DNA of 64,000 nucleotides from an uncultured Acetatifactor sp. (GTDB lineage: Bacteria; Bacillota; Clostridia; Lachnospirales; Lachnospiraceae), in NCBI GenBank assembly GCA_910583845.1, contig CAJUAB010000014.1, positions 55,605-119,604 on the forward strand, written 5' to 3'. The translations under genes were made by a program, and so were the position numbers. The notes under the pieces were generated by a model, which was not told the DNA's origin, made no database searches, and saw only the letters and a list, made by a program, of their open reading frames with translations. This document shows positions 1-7,743 of the stretch, one piece after another; the first letter of the stretch is position 1, and the number at the start of each line of letters is the position of its first letter.

Positions 1-2
1 TG

Positions 3-248
3 TCCTGGATTCAGTTATACCCTTATATGGATGTGGTGGAAATGACATACGGCGATAAAAAAGTTCTCTCCCTGGTGGAGGACAGCGACGACGGGGATAT
101 CGTTCTGGTGTGGGACCCCGGGTCCCAAAAGGTCTGCTATGTGGATACGGAACGGGAGACTCTCCGCAGGGCAGGTACCTGGGAAGAGTTTATAAGCGCT
201 CCGGATCAGCGGCTGGAAGATGTGATCGAATGGGCGAAGCCTCTGTAA
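3..248 (+). CDS. C-terminal end of an unknown protein, possibly SMI1/KNR4-like (partial)
   Basis: The frame is open from the left edge of the window, so this is the last 81 residues of a gene that begins outside it; the ATG at 27 is internal. The tail is acidic and ends with a pattern reminiscent of SMI1/KNR4 immunity-type proteins, where a hydrophobic strand (DIVLVWD) is followed by a tyrosine-containing strand and a TWEEFI helix. That assignment rests on weak pattern recognition only. The FRG-domain gene that follows is on the opposite strand and converges on it. Confidence 0.4.
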   Translation, partial: SWIQLYPYMDVVEMTYGDKKVLSLVEDSDDGDIVLVWDPGSQKVCYVDTERETLRRAGTWEEFISAPDQRLEDVIEWAKPL

Positions 249-263
249 CGACTCACCGGCTTT

Positions 264-1013
264 TTAAATCCCATAGGAATCCCGCAGATCGCTGGAGATA
301 TGGTCCAGGTCGGGGTAAACGGCGCTCTCCGTTATGCCGAACACCCGCAGGCTGTCGATGAAATATTTTTTTCTGTCGCAGGGTATGATAATCTTGTAGA
401 GCATATTTTCCCCACAGATATCTTCCAGCCTCTGCAAAGAATTGTGTACGGTAAAATTGGAGTGCTGGGAGTACATACGCAGATCGTTTTCCGTGGAGCT
501 GCACGCCAGAATCCGGTCTACCAGTTCCAGATTGTGGTGGTTGTGTTTGAACGCAGGCAGCAGCATCTCCTGAGTGGTATCTGCGTCTATGGGATAGATA
601 CAGCGGCCAAAACCTTCCATTTCATTCAGCAGATCGGGGGCCAGAACCCACACTCCGGCATCAATTTCCGGGGTGGTCCGATAAGTTTCCGTGGCAAAAA
701 AGGCGGCGATCAAAGGCGACTCGCTCCAGTCGAGCATTCTGGTGGGCAGGCCGTAGTGCTGCATCAGGGACACCCAGGCCGCGTAATTGTGTTTTCTGGG
801 CGGGTGGTCCAGAATCTGCCGGGCACGGATATAAAAATCATTGGTGATATATCTCTCCACCTGTATTCGCCTCTCGCTGCGCTGGATGGAGGGAATCAGG
901 GTCAGATCGGCGTTCTCCTCGCCTCTGTACCACAGTCTGGACCCGTGTTTTTCATACAGGCCGTTCATAAATTGCAGCAATTCGTCAATGGTGCGGATCT
1001 CTTGGATAATCAT
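264..1013 (-). CDS. FRG domain-containing protein
   Basis: A 249-residue soluble protein. The N-terminal half carries the FRG signature: LWYRGEE near residue 25, then a helical segment and LMQHYGLPTRMLDWS with AAFFA following. FRG domains are named for the Phe-Arg-Gly motif; their biochemical role is not settled, and they often occur in accessory or defence-associated genes. The start at 1013 is preferred over the upstream ATG at 1118 because GGAAGG lies 7 nt before it, while the extra 35 residues look non-coding. No partner gene is adjacent on this strand. Confidence 0.8.
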   Translation of the reverse strand: MIIQEIRTIDELLQFMNGLYEKHGSRLWYRGEENADLTLIPSIQRSERRIQVERYITNDFYIRARQILDHPPRKHNYAAWVSLMQHYGLPTRMLDWSESPLIAAFFATETYRTTPEIDAGVWVLAPDLLNEMEGFGRCIYPIDADTTQEMLLPAFKHNHHNLELVDRILACSSTENDLRMYSQHSNFTVHNSLQRLEDICGENMLYKIIIPCDRKKYFIDSLRVFGITESAVYPDLDHISSDLRDSYGI

Positions 1014-1198
1014 GGTTTTTCCTTCCGTGAATGGGGATATATACTCTGGTCTTTTTCCTGTTCCATTATAATAGCGTCTGAGGAAAAAGTCATCCCATAT
1101 TTCCGGTTTTTTGCTCACATGGCTGTCTGACGGGACTGCGGGCAGAAAATCATATTGTGAAAAAGGGGCGGTTATGGTAAAATCTGTATACTAAGAAA

Positions 1199-1262
1199 GA
1201 TAGCCAATTACGGAACTCTTTACGCAAGAGACGGAATTGATCAATATAGACAAAACGGGCAC
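1199..1262 (+). repeat. Truncated copy of dispersed repeat family R3
   Basis: This stretch resembles the left part of the repeat at 19890-20070: an ATAGCCAATT start, then a CAATATAGACAAAACGGGC segment. It lies just before the membrane-protein gene at 1288. Only about 60 bp can be aligned by eye, so it may be a decayed end. Confidence 0.35.
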
Positions 1263-1287
1263 GGAAGTAAGAGCGAGGAGATGCGGC

Positions 1288-1755
1288 ATGAAAAGAATCT
1301 TATCTATACTGGCCGTTATAACAGGAGCAGTCTATCTGATTTCAGGCATCAGTGTGCTTGCATTTCAGGATGTGGTGAAGGTTGCTATGGGATATGGCGC
1401 GGAATACGAGGCGGATCTGTTGAAGGTATATCCTATACAGAATATTCTGGAACTGGCAGTTATGGGGATTCCCTGTGTGGTTCTGGGCTTTCTGTCCATG
1501 CCGGAATCAACGTTCCGCAGCGTGGGAATGAATATGCTTCTGATACTTTACAGCGGTGGGATGCTGACACTGGGCGGTCTGCTGATAAGCGCGGGCAATT
1601 TTATTGACAATATCATCGCGAGCAGAACGATGGGCGTTGAGGGTGTGGTGAGCATGAATATAATCAGCACCGCTTTTGGCAGGACTCAGTTCCTGATCAA
1701 CTTCTCTCTGGTATTGCTTTTGCTGCGGGGGGCATTTGGGATGGAGCGTCAGTGA
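1288..1755 (+). CDS. Small integral membrane protein, function unknown
   Basis: A 155-residue protein with about four hydrophobic segments: near residues 3-25, around 50-70 after a short hydrophilic loop, 80-105, and a final one near 130-150. The layout resembles DUF4345-type four-helix membrane proteins, but the family is not certain. The start at 1288 is chosen because GAGGAG sits 7 nt upstream; an in-frame ATG at 1237 would add 17 charged residues without a binding site. It stands alone between the FRG gene and the coiled-coil gene. Confidence 0.65.
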   Translation: MKRILSILAVITGAVYLISGISVLAFQDVVKVAMGYGAEYEADLLKVYPIQNILELAVMGIPCVVLGFLSMPESTFRSVGMNMLLILYSGGMLTLGGLLISAGNFIDNIIASRTMGVEGVVSMNIISTAFGRTQFLINFSLVLLLLRGAFGMERQ

Positions 1756-1899
1756 AGGTACACGGTATAAAAAACAGTTATATATGAAACAAAAAATAGA
1801 AATCAGCTCTTCATAATTTACATGTGTAATCCGATATAAAATACAGTGACACACTTTGCCAAAAGGACTTGGCAGCAGGGAAAGGAAAGGGATTTCTTT

Positions 1900-2904
1900 A
1901 TGAAAGTGAACAATGTGAGTATTTTTGTGGGACAGGATTCCCAGAATGGCCGGGGACCGTTGGTCGGCCTTAACCGGAAAGAGAGCGGCAGCAGTACCTT
2001 TTTTGCCGGGTCATTGAACGGTGATATCGATCCCATCGCCCTGAAAAAGCAGATGGCGCAGAAAAAAGCGCTGAAAGTGGTGGGGGATGCTTTCGCGGCG
2101 GACCATAAGGCCGACATGGAGGTGGCGGACCGGGAAGCCAGAATACAGGAAATGCGGGCTGAAAATCGGGAAGCCAGGAAGGCTTTGAATGAACTGGAGG
2201 CCCAGAAGCAGGAGATCGGCAAAGTGTACGGTCTGGGTGAAGAGGGACTGTCTGACGAGGACTGGGAGATTCTTGAAAAGGGCAAAGAAATGCCTTCTAC
2301 CATGAGTGAGGAGGAAAAGGCCCGCTTTCAGGAGATGAAGGATCAGGGGCTGACGGAATATTATGACCGCTGCGAGGATATCGAGGATCTGGCAGATCCC
2401 TATCGGCAGACAATCCGGGAAAACGACGGGATGATCAAGGCTTATGAGGCGGCCAACGAGGCGGTGCATAAATCCCGTCTGGACTTGCGCAAGGGCAATC
2501 CCATGATATCCGCGCAGGAGCAGGCGGAAGCCATTATGGATGCCGCCCGCAAGGAGATCATAGGGATGATCAAGGACGAGGGCATGGACCACATCGACGA
2601 GGAAATGCAGGAAAAAGTGGAAAATGCCAAGGAGGAAAAGGAGAAGAAGGAAGAAGAGGAGGAGAAGCTGGAGGCAGTCCGGGAAGACAAGGCACAGATC
2701 GAGGACCAGGTGGATGCCGCCCGGGAGCGGGCCCGTGAAAACGAGAAGCGCGCCGAAGAATTGATGGAGGCGCTGCCGGCGGATGAATTAATGAAGATGG
2801 ACAATGACACATCCGATTTCCAGCAGGAACTCAAGGATATCCTGAACAGAATGAAGCTGATGGAGGAAGATCTGAAAGGAGCGGCAGTGGATGCTGCTCT
2901 GTAA
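1900..2904 (+). CDS. Charged coiled-coil protein, function unknown
   Basis: A 334-residue cytoplasmic protein with no signal peptide or membrane segment. Residues 1-50 are a Gly/Ser-rich head containing a GQDSQNGRGP stretch. Most of the rest is Glu/Lys/Ala-rich helix typical of coiled coil, with a very acidic EEK-repeat segment near residues 245-265. The start at 1900 follows an AGGAAAGG-type site; the upstream in-frame ATG at 1846 lacks one. No family was recognised. A hairpin terminator follows at 2956, so it is probably a monocistronic unit. A structural or scaffold role is possible but not shown. Confidence 0.7.
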   Translation: MKVNNVSIFVGQDSQNGRGPLVGLNRKESGSSTFFAGSLNGDIDPIALKKQMAQKKALKVVGDAFAADHKADMEVADREARIQEMRAENREARKALNELEAQKQEIGKVYGLGEEGLSDEDWEILEKGKEMPSTMSEEEKARFQEMKDQGLTEYYDRCEDIEDLADPYRQTIRENDGMIKAYEAANEAVHKSRLDLRKGNPMISAQEQAEAIMDAARKEIIGMIKDEGMDHIDEEMQEKVENAKEEKEKKEEEEEKLEAVREDKAQIEDQVDAARERARENEKRAEELMEALPADELMKMDNDTSDFQQELKDILNRMKLMEEDLKGAAVDAAL

Positions 2905-2955
2905 TCGGAACCCTCCGGTAAACGTGCTGTTCCCCCTTGAATATATATTAAGACG

Positions 2956-2990
2956 AAAACGCCCGGTGTGAGCTGGGTGTTTTTGTGTTT
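2956..2990 (+). terminator. Intrinsic terminator after the coiled-coil gene
   Basis: AAAACGCCC pairs with GGGTGTTTT (one G-U pair) around a 10-nt loop. The right arm ends in a T-rich tract. It lies 52 bp after the stop codon of the coiled-coil gene. Confidence 0.65.
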
Positions 2991-2999
2991 ACGACCGGT

Positions 3000-3109
3000 G
3001 ACCATCTATGTGATGTGCGGAACACGCACATAACAGAATGACCATATTCAAGGCAGGAAACGGCCGGATGGCCATCCATGTCATGTGTGTATTTCGCACA
3101 TCACAGATT
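3000..3109. repeat. Two imperfect direct copies of a 40-bp hairpin-forming unit
   Basis: Two units, about 3000-3042 and 3069-3109, share the layout CCATCTATGT / TGTG / CGCACAT / ACAGA. Each carries a short TGTG-CGCACA inverted repeat. The second covers the last codons of the histidine kinase gene. Possibly transcript-end structures for the leftward operon. Confidence 0.4.
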
Positions 3110-4106
3110 CATTTTCCCTGGCGGGAAAGGTAAGGATGGCAGTGGTTTCCTTACCCTCCCTGGAGGTGATCTGCATGTCTATCTCCAGGCAGTCCGCAAG
3201 CCGACGGCACAGGTACAGTCCCATTCCTGTGGAGCCGCCCCGGCTGCGGCCGTTGCTGCCGGTAAATCCTCTGTCAAAGATTCTCGGCAGTTCATGGGCG
3301 GGTATTCCCATGCCGTTGTCCTGTACTTTCAGTTGTACCTGTTTTCCCAGTTGTCCTGCGGACAATGTGACCAGCGGTTCCCGGCCGTGGTAACGGGCCG
3401 CGTTTTGCAGGAGTTGTCCCAGAATAAAAACAGCCCATTTGCTGTCGGTATACACTGTGTGTTCCAGATTTTCCGTCTCCACCCGGATGCCGCTCTGGAT
3501 CAGCAGAGCTCTGTGGCGGCTTATGGCTGTGGCGGCAATGTCCGAGAGACTGGACCTGCGGACGATAAAGTCCTTCTCCGGGCTCTCCGCCCGGGCATAA
3601 AACAGGGCGCGCTCTACATGGGCATCAATCTGGGCCAGCTCCTGGGAGAGCTTTTGGCGCAGAGAGGGCCCGGCGCTCCGGCAGATCAATCCCGCTGCCG
3701 TGATGGGGGTCTTGATTTCATGAACCCAGCTCTCCACATAATCCCGGTAGTCTCTCTGAGCAGCCCGGGCATCCGATACGGTTTCAATCATGGACTTGCC
3801 CGCCATCCGGAGCAATTCCAACAGTTCCCGTTCATAGGCGGTCCGTGGCTTCGGGACACATTCCATAAACAGATATTTCCGGTCCAGCTGTTCCATGATG
3901 GCTCTCAGTTCTTCCAGACGGCCACGGGCCCTCAGATAATCCATGGACTGTAGGCACAGAAAGACCGTCAGCCATACAAGCGTAAGGATGGCCACCACTC
4001 CGGCCTGTGTGCCGGTGGCAAGCAGAAAGGCAGCCGATGCCATGGCCAGAATTGCCTGGAATATGATTCTTCTCAGGCGATCGGAGAAAAATGTAGATAT
4101 TGTCAT
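3081..4106 (-). CDS. BceS-type sensor histidine kinase
   Basis: A 341-residue membrane kinase. Two transmembrane helices at about residues 12-32 and 35-52 have almost no extracellular loop, as in intramembrane-sensing (BceS-like) kinases. The phospho-acceptor motif HEIKTP is near residue 134. The ATPase domain shows the N box (LLQNAARYH), G1 (DNGMGIP), F (FDRGFTG) and G2 (GMGLYL). It overlaps the response-regulator gene by 4 nt and is the last gene of a three-gene operon headed by a BlaI-type repressor. Kinases of this class usually sense antimicrobial peptides through a BceAB-type ABC transporter, but no such transporter is adjacent. Confidence 0.9.
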   Translation of the reverse strand: MTISTFFSDRLRRIIFQAILAMASAAFLLATGTQAGVVAILTLVWLTVFLCLQSMDYLRARGRLEELRAIMEQLDRKYLFMECVPKPRTAYERELLELLRMAGKSMIETVSDARAAQRDYRDYVESWVHEIKTPITAAGLICRSAGPSLRQKLSQELAQIDAHVERALFYARAESPEKDFIVRRSSLSDIAATAISRHRALLIQSGIRVETENLEHTVYTDSKWAVFILGQLLQNAARYHGREPLVTLSAGQLGKQVQLKVQDNGMGIPAHELPRIFDRGFTGSNGRSRGGSTGMGLYLCRRLADCLEIDMQITSREGKETTAILTFPARENESVMCEIHT

Positions 4107-4771
4107 AGTTGATACCCCATTCCCCTGCGGGTTCTGATCAGATCAGGCAGTCCCAGATCCTCCAGCTTGCCGCGAAGCCTTGTCATATTGACACTGAGCG
4201 TGTTGTCATCAATATAGACCTGATGATCCCATAGTGTTTCGATCAGTTCGGCGCGGGAGACGATTTCTCCCGGACGGCCCATCAGACAGGCCAGAATCTG
4301 TATTTCGTTGCGGGTCAGAAGCGCGGTTTTTTCACCGGCAGACACCGTTCCCTTTGTCAGATTCAGCCGAAGTCTCCCACATTCCAGAGTATCTGCCTCC
4401 GCCGCGTTTCTTCTTCTGCGCAGGGCAGCCTTGATCCGGGCCAGAAGCACAGGCACATTATAGGGTTTCGTAATATAATCGTCCCCGCCCAGGCTCAGCG
4501 CCTGTATCTCGTCCAGACTGGAGTCCCGGCTGGTGACAAAGATAATGGGCACATCCGCAGTTCTGCGCAGACCGGCGCACAGGGAAAAACCGTCCCGTCC
4601 GGGCAGACCGATGTCCAACAGTATGAGATCCGGGCGGCACCGCGCGATCTGCCCGGCAACATCCGCAAAATCCTCCACCGGCAGGCAGTGATATCCCTCG
4701 TTCCTGAGCAGAAGCGTCAGCTCCTCCCGGATTGAGGGATCGTCTTCAATAATCATAATCTGTTGCATCAT
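4103..4771 (-). CDS. OmpR/PhoB-family response regulator, partner of the BceS-type kinase
   Basis: A 222-residue two-domain regulator. The receiver domain has the acidic pair near residues 8-10, the phospho-acceptor aspartate in ILLDIGLPG near residue 53, and the conserved lysine in YITKPYN. The C-terminal winged helix ends with an RTRRGMGYQL wing typical of OmpR-type proteins. It overlaps the upstream repressor gene and the downstream kinase gene by 4 nt each, so the three are translationally coupled. Target promoters cannot be identified from this window. Confidence 0.92.
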   Translation of the reverse strand: MMQQIMIIEDDPSIREELTLLLRNEGYHCLPVEDFADVAGQIARCRPDLILLDIGLPGRDGFSLCAGLRRTADVPIIFVTSRDSSLDEIQALSLGGDDYITKPYNVPVLLARIKAALRRRRNAAEADTLECGRLRLNLTKGTVSAGEKTALLTRNEIQILACLMGRPGEIVSRAELIETLWDHQVYIDDNTLSVNMTRLRGKLEDLGLPDLIRTRRGMGYQL

Positions 4772-5139
4772 GTTTGTCCTCTTTCCCGAAAGCGGTCTAT
4801 CATCCGCTGCACTTCGCCAATCTCCTGTTCCGTGATTCTCCGATGTCTGGTAAAGGCAGCCACGAAGGCCGGAAGAGACCCGCCAAACTTCTTTTCCACC
4901 AGTTCGTCAATCTCCGCGGCCTGCACTTCATCCTGTGTGATCAGGGAGGAGACGATACTGTTTTCGCTTTTCAGGACACCCCGCTCTGACAATCTCCTGA
5001 TGACGGTGTAAGTGGTGGTGGGCTTCCAGCCCAGCTGTTCTCTGCACAGTTCCACAAGCTCCCTGCTTCTGACCGGCTCGTGTTCCCATAAAATCAGACA
5101 GAAACGGTATTCGCTCTCAAAGATTTTCGGTGTATCCAT
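4768..5139 (-). CDS. BlaI/MecI/CopY-family transcriptional repressor
   Basis: A 123-residue winged-helix repressor. The N-terminal motif (FCLILWE), the recognition region (PTTTYTVIRRLSERGVL) and the C-terminal dimerisation helices fit BlaI/MecI. Classical BlaI proteins are inactivated by a BlaR1/MecR1 membrane metalloprotease; no M56 peptidase gene is visible nearby. Instead the repressor heads an operon with a two-component pair. A strong double dyad lies directly upstream at 5153-5198, so autoregulation is likely. Confidence 0.9.
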   Translation of the reverse strand: MDTPKIFESEYRFCLILWEHEPVRSRELVELCREQLGWKPTTTYTVIRRLSERGVLKSENSIVSSLITQDEVQAAEIDELVEKKFGGSLPAFVAAFTRHRRITEQEIGEVQRMIDRFRERGQT

Positions 5140-5152
5140 ATGCTGCGTCCCC

Positions 5153-5198
5153 TTTCTCTAATCTGTTAGAGTACATTTAGTCTAACAGATTAGAGAAA
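5153..5198 (-). promoter_or_regulatory. Double BlaI-type operator
   Basis: Two short dyads, CTCTAA-TCTG-TTAGAG (5156-5171) and TCTAA-CAGA-TTAGA (5181-5194), lie head to head. Together they form a perfect inverted repeat with 18-bp arms and a 10-bp spacer. The block sits 13 bp upstream of the repressor start codon, where bound BlaI dimers would block transcription. No second copy was found in the window. Confidence 0.75.
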
Positions 5199-5330
5199 AA
5201 AAGTCAATAAGCCACAAACTGCGTCAATCAAAAAATCTTGCAAACGCCGTACCTGTGTATTATGATGAAAACGCAGGGATAAGCCCCGCCCTGTCTCTGT
5301 CTATTTCGCCCAATTCCGGTGTACTGATCA

Positions 5331-5450
5331 GAGGGTTTCGCAAACGCCGGTCCGGGAGCTGTATGATAAGGAGGGTTTCGCAGACGTCGGTCCGGGAGCT
5401 GTATGACAAGGAGGGTTTCGCAAACGTAGGTCCGGGAGTTGTATGATAAG
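5331..5450 (+). repeat. Three tandem 40-bp repeats, each carrying a ribosome-binding-site-like end
   Basis: Units at 5331-5370, 5371-5410 and 5411-5450 begin GAGGGTTTCGCA and end GTATGAYAAG, differing at a few bases. The junction of each unit with the next reads TAAGGAG, a Shine-Dalgarno-like string; the last one serves the start codon at 5460. Because 40 is not a multiple of 3, the array is not a coding repeat. Confidence 0.8.
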
Positions 5451-5459
5451 GAGAAAATT

Positions 5460-5717
5460 ATGTCAGAATTGATGTCTATGATGAATATTGGCAGGGAAAT
5501 GGAGAGGAAGCTGACAGCCGTGGGGATTGACTCTCCCGAGAAGCTCGCGGAGACGGGAGCCAAACAGGCATTTGTCAAGCTGAAAGAAAAATACCCCCAT
5601 GTGTGCCTTGTACATCTGTACACATTGGAGGGCGCAATTCATCATCTGAAATATAACAGGCTTTCCGAAGAAAAGAAGAAGGAGTTAAAAGAATTCAGCG
5701 ATTTCTTAAAAAAGTAA
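5460..5717 (+). CDS. TfoX C-terminal-domain protein
   Basis: An 85-residue protein matching the TfoX/Sxy C-terminal domain (helix-hairpin-helix type): NIGREMERKL with GIDSPEKLAE near the N-terminus, then HLYTLEGAIHHL and a Lys/Glu-rich C-terminal helix. The N-terminal TfoX domain is absent, as in many stand-alone Firmicutes versions. The start at 5460 follows AAGGAG 8-12 nt upstream; an in-frame ATG at 5439 would overlap the repeat. The function of stand-alone forms is not established. Confidence 0.82.
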   Translation: MSELMSMMNIGREMERKLTAVGIDSPEKLAETGAKQAFVKLKEKYPHVCLVHLYTLEGAIHHLKYNRLSEEKKKELKEFSDFLKK

Positions 5718-5906
5718 CTCTCTTTTCGGAGTCCGATAATTCAATTAGCAAAGGAAAGACTATTAAGATATGAAATTCATATATGAATTTACAACATTTT
5801 TGGCTTCAATCGGTAAGCGGTAATGATTTAATCCCCCAATTCGGGGGACTAATTCATTACAAGATCTTTGCAGTCTGTTCTTCCGATATGCGTTTGTATT
5901 ATACAG

Positions 5907-6506
5907 CTATTCTTTGATGTTAGCCATATTTTTCATAGGTTCTCCCCATTTTCCCAGATATTTTCCATTAATGGAAGAATAGGTTTCGTTGCCCGGGGCT
6001 AATACCGGAGCGGCCTGCATTAATCTTTCTGTAAAGGGAATTGTTGTATCCAGCAGTTGTTCATCCTGGGTTACATTACGGATTAAACAGAGAAAAATGT
6101 CTGATCCATCTCCCATAGGGATTGCTTTTTTTACTTCCAGTTCAAAACTGACAGGGCTTTCTGCAATGGTTGGCACATCTAACACTTGTCCCCACTCTAC
6201 AGTGGGCAGGCGCTTCATCTTATCAGGTGTGGTACTGCCACAGGTACAACCATAATAATCTGCCAAAGGCAGCAGCTGTTCAGATACGAGGTTAGCTGAA
6301 AATACGCCATTTTTGCGTATCAAATCCTTGGTCAGTTTTTCTTCACCTATACAAGCCATTACCCCGAGTCCCTCTGAAGAATGATAATATCCAAACCAAC
6401 AGAAAAGACCAAAATGGGGCTGCCCATCTTCCTGCTTTGTGCCATAAAGAAATAACGCCTGCGGACAGTAATCATTACCAATCTTAGTTTTTACCTTTGC
6501 CATCAT
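5907..6506 (-). CDS. Flavin reductase-like FMN-binding protein
   Basis: A 199-residue protein resembling the flavin reductase-like (FMN-binding split barrel) family: an N-terminal region with LFLYGTK and WFGYYHS, a central FSANLVSEQLLPLADYYG segment, and FELEVKKAIPMGDGSDIFLCLI. It probably binds FMN and may reduce flavin or a small molecule. Three ATGs lie close together (6512, 6506, 6503); 6506 is best spaced from GGAAAGG. The 5' end overlaps the upstream MarR gene, so the two form an operon. Lower GC than the flanking genes suggests acquisition. Confidence 0.75.
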   Translation of the reverse strand: MMAKVKTKIGNDYCPQALFLYGTKQEDGQPHFGLFCWFGYYHSSEGLGVMACIGEEKLTKDLIRKNGVFSANLVSEQLLPLADYYGCTCGSTTPDKMKRLPTVEWGQVLDVPTIAESPVSFELEVKKAIPMGDGSDIFLCLIRNVTQDEQLLDTTIPFTERLMQAAPVLAPGNETYSSINGKYLGKWGEPMKNMANIKE

Positions 6507-6972
6507 GTACATCCTTTCCTTTTTTTAATGCTTGTTCCGCTTGCTCCAAGTTGGAAACAATGCGGTCAAGATACTGTTCTAATTCCTTGATTTCTACCTT
6601 TTCAAAATCCTTAAAAAACAAGCTATTCATTTGCTGAGAGACTTGATTGTAACGTTTCTCCAATGCGCGGGCTTGGGGTGTAAGGCTAATTATGCTTTGA
6701 CGCCGATCAGAAGCTGAAATTTCCCGACAAATTAAGCCGTTTTCTTCCATTCTGCAAAGCATTGCAGTAAGTGTATTTTTTGCCAATCCCGTCTTTTGTG
6801 CAAGTTCCACAATAGGAATGCCTTCACTTTTCCATAACACATAAAGAATATGCCCTTGCGGTCCATTAAATTCATCTACACCACATGTATGCAAAAGCCG
6901 ATCAAAAACTCTCCCTTGAACCTGTTTAATATGAGAAATCAAAAAACCTGCTCGTGTTTCCAGTGATATCAC
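6484..6972 (-). CDS. MarR-family transcriptional regulator
   Basis: About 163 residues from a GTG start. The winged helix-turn-helix is clear: VELAQKTGLAKNTLTAMLCRM, then DRRQSIISLT in the wing, followed by a long C-terminal dimerisation helix. An ATG at 7053 exists, but the best promoter (-35 TTGACA at 7085-7090, -10 near 7062) would start transcription almost on it. The GTG after GGAAAGG is therefore preferred, although its spacing is short. It overlaps the flavin reductase gene, which it probably controls. Confidence 0.8.
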   Translation of the reverse strand: MISLETRAGFLISHIKQVQGRVFDRLLHTCGVDEFNGPQGHILYVLWKSEGIPIVELAQKTGLAKNTLTAMLCRMEENGLICREISASDRRQSIISLTPQARALEKRYNQVSQQMNSLFFKDFEKVEIKELEQYLDRIVSNLEQAEQALKKGKDVHDGKGKN

Positions 6973-7061
6973 ACCTTTCCATGTTCCACCGCTTCGCAAG
7001 GATAGAAGCGGTAATTTCGCTGTACAGCATAAAAAAGGACGTCTCCTTTTCATAAACTTAA

Positions 7062-7090
7062 TGGTACTATATAGAACTTATTTTGTCAAG
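7062..7090 (-). promoter_or_regulatory. Promoter of the MarR/flavin reductase operon
   Basis: On the minus strand TTGACA is followed after 17 bp by TACCAT. It lies just upstream of the MarR gene. Confidence 0.5.
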
Positions 7091-7216
7091 ATGCAAAACT
7101 TTCGTATCGGGGGAAGAATCCAAATCGGTATAGTAGAACAATCGGAGTTATGATATACTTACACGCAGAAAGCATTTCATCAGTTCCGATTGCCTTTTAT
7201 CGAAAGGAGAACGATC

Positions 7217-7294
7217 ATGGCAAAAGGTTCTGTAAGGAAAATGGAAAAGGATACATGTTTTAAGGCTGGCACAGCGCAAAGCCTTGAAAATTGA
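7217..7294 (+). pseudogene. N-terminal relic of a tyrosine integrase
   Basis: A good ribosome binding site (AAAGGAGA) and ATG start an open frame of only 25 codons beginning MAKGSVRK. That is a common opening of phage and ICE tyrosine recombinases (MAKGSVRKKG...). The frame then diverges and stops. It suggests that a mobile element once occupied this site. Confidence 0.4.
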
Positions 7295-7342
7295 GGAAAC
7301 TTATGGAAAAAGCATACAAATCGGAAGTTGTAGAGGAAGAAG

Positions 7343-7660
7343 ATGAAACTGTATGATCTTATAGATGCAATATATATGTGGATCAGAACTGCCCAAGAAA
7401 TGTATCGTGGCAAAATAAGTGTGGAATTCTTGGTGGAACATGAAGATTATTTACGATACATCATCGAAAGTGCGAATTATCTTGCTGAATTAGTCATTGA
7501 ACCGGAAGGATTTCATCCGCATCGTTTTGTGTTGTTTGAGGCATTAGATAAAAGAAAAGACTCTCTACAAAAACCTTACTTTTATTTTGATGAAAAAGAT
7601 AGTTCTATTGAAAGTATTATTGAAAATCTTAATAAATGTATATTATATATTATTGAATGA
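7343..7660 (+). CDS. Hypothetical protein, 105 aa
   Basis: A small AT-rich gene encoding an acidic, helix-rich protein without signal peptide or membrane segment. It starts inside a short upstream frame (18 codons from the ATG near 7303) whose stop overlaps its ATG. AGAGGAAGAAG precedes the start codon. No family is recognised. Its base composition differs from the GC-rich two-component genes that follow, and it sits next to the integrase relic, so it may be a leftover of the same mobile element. Confidence 0.55.
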   Translation: MKLYDLIDAIYMWIRTAQEMYRGKISVEFLVEHEDYLRYIIESANYLAELVIEPEGFHPHRFVLFEALDKRKDSLQKPYFYFDEKDSSIESIIENLNKCILYIIE

Positions 7661-7743
7661 AAATGACTATTCAATTGTCGGGGCCGGGCAGGTTGTGTGT
7701 TATACTGCGGCAGAGGGAATCTGTTTCGTGGAGGGTTCAGGAT

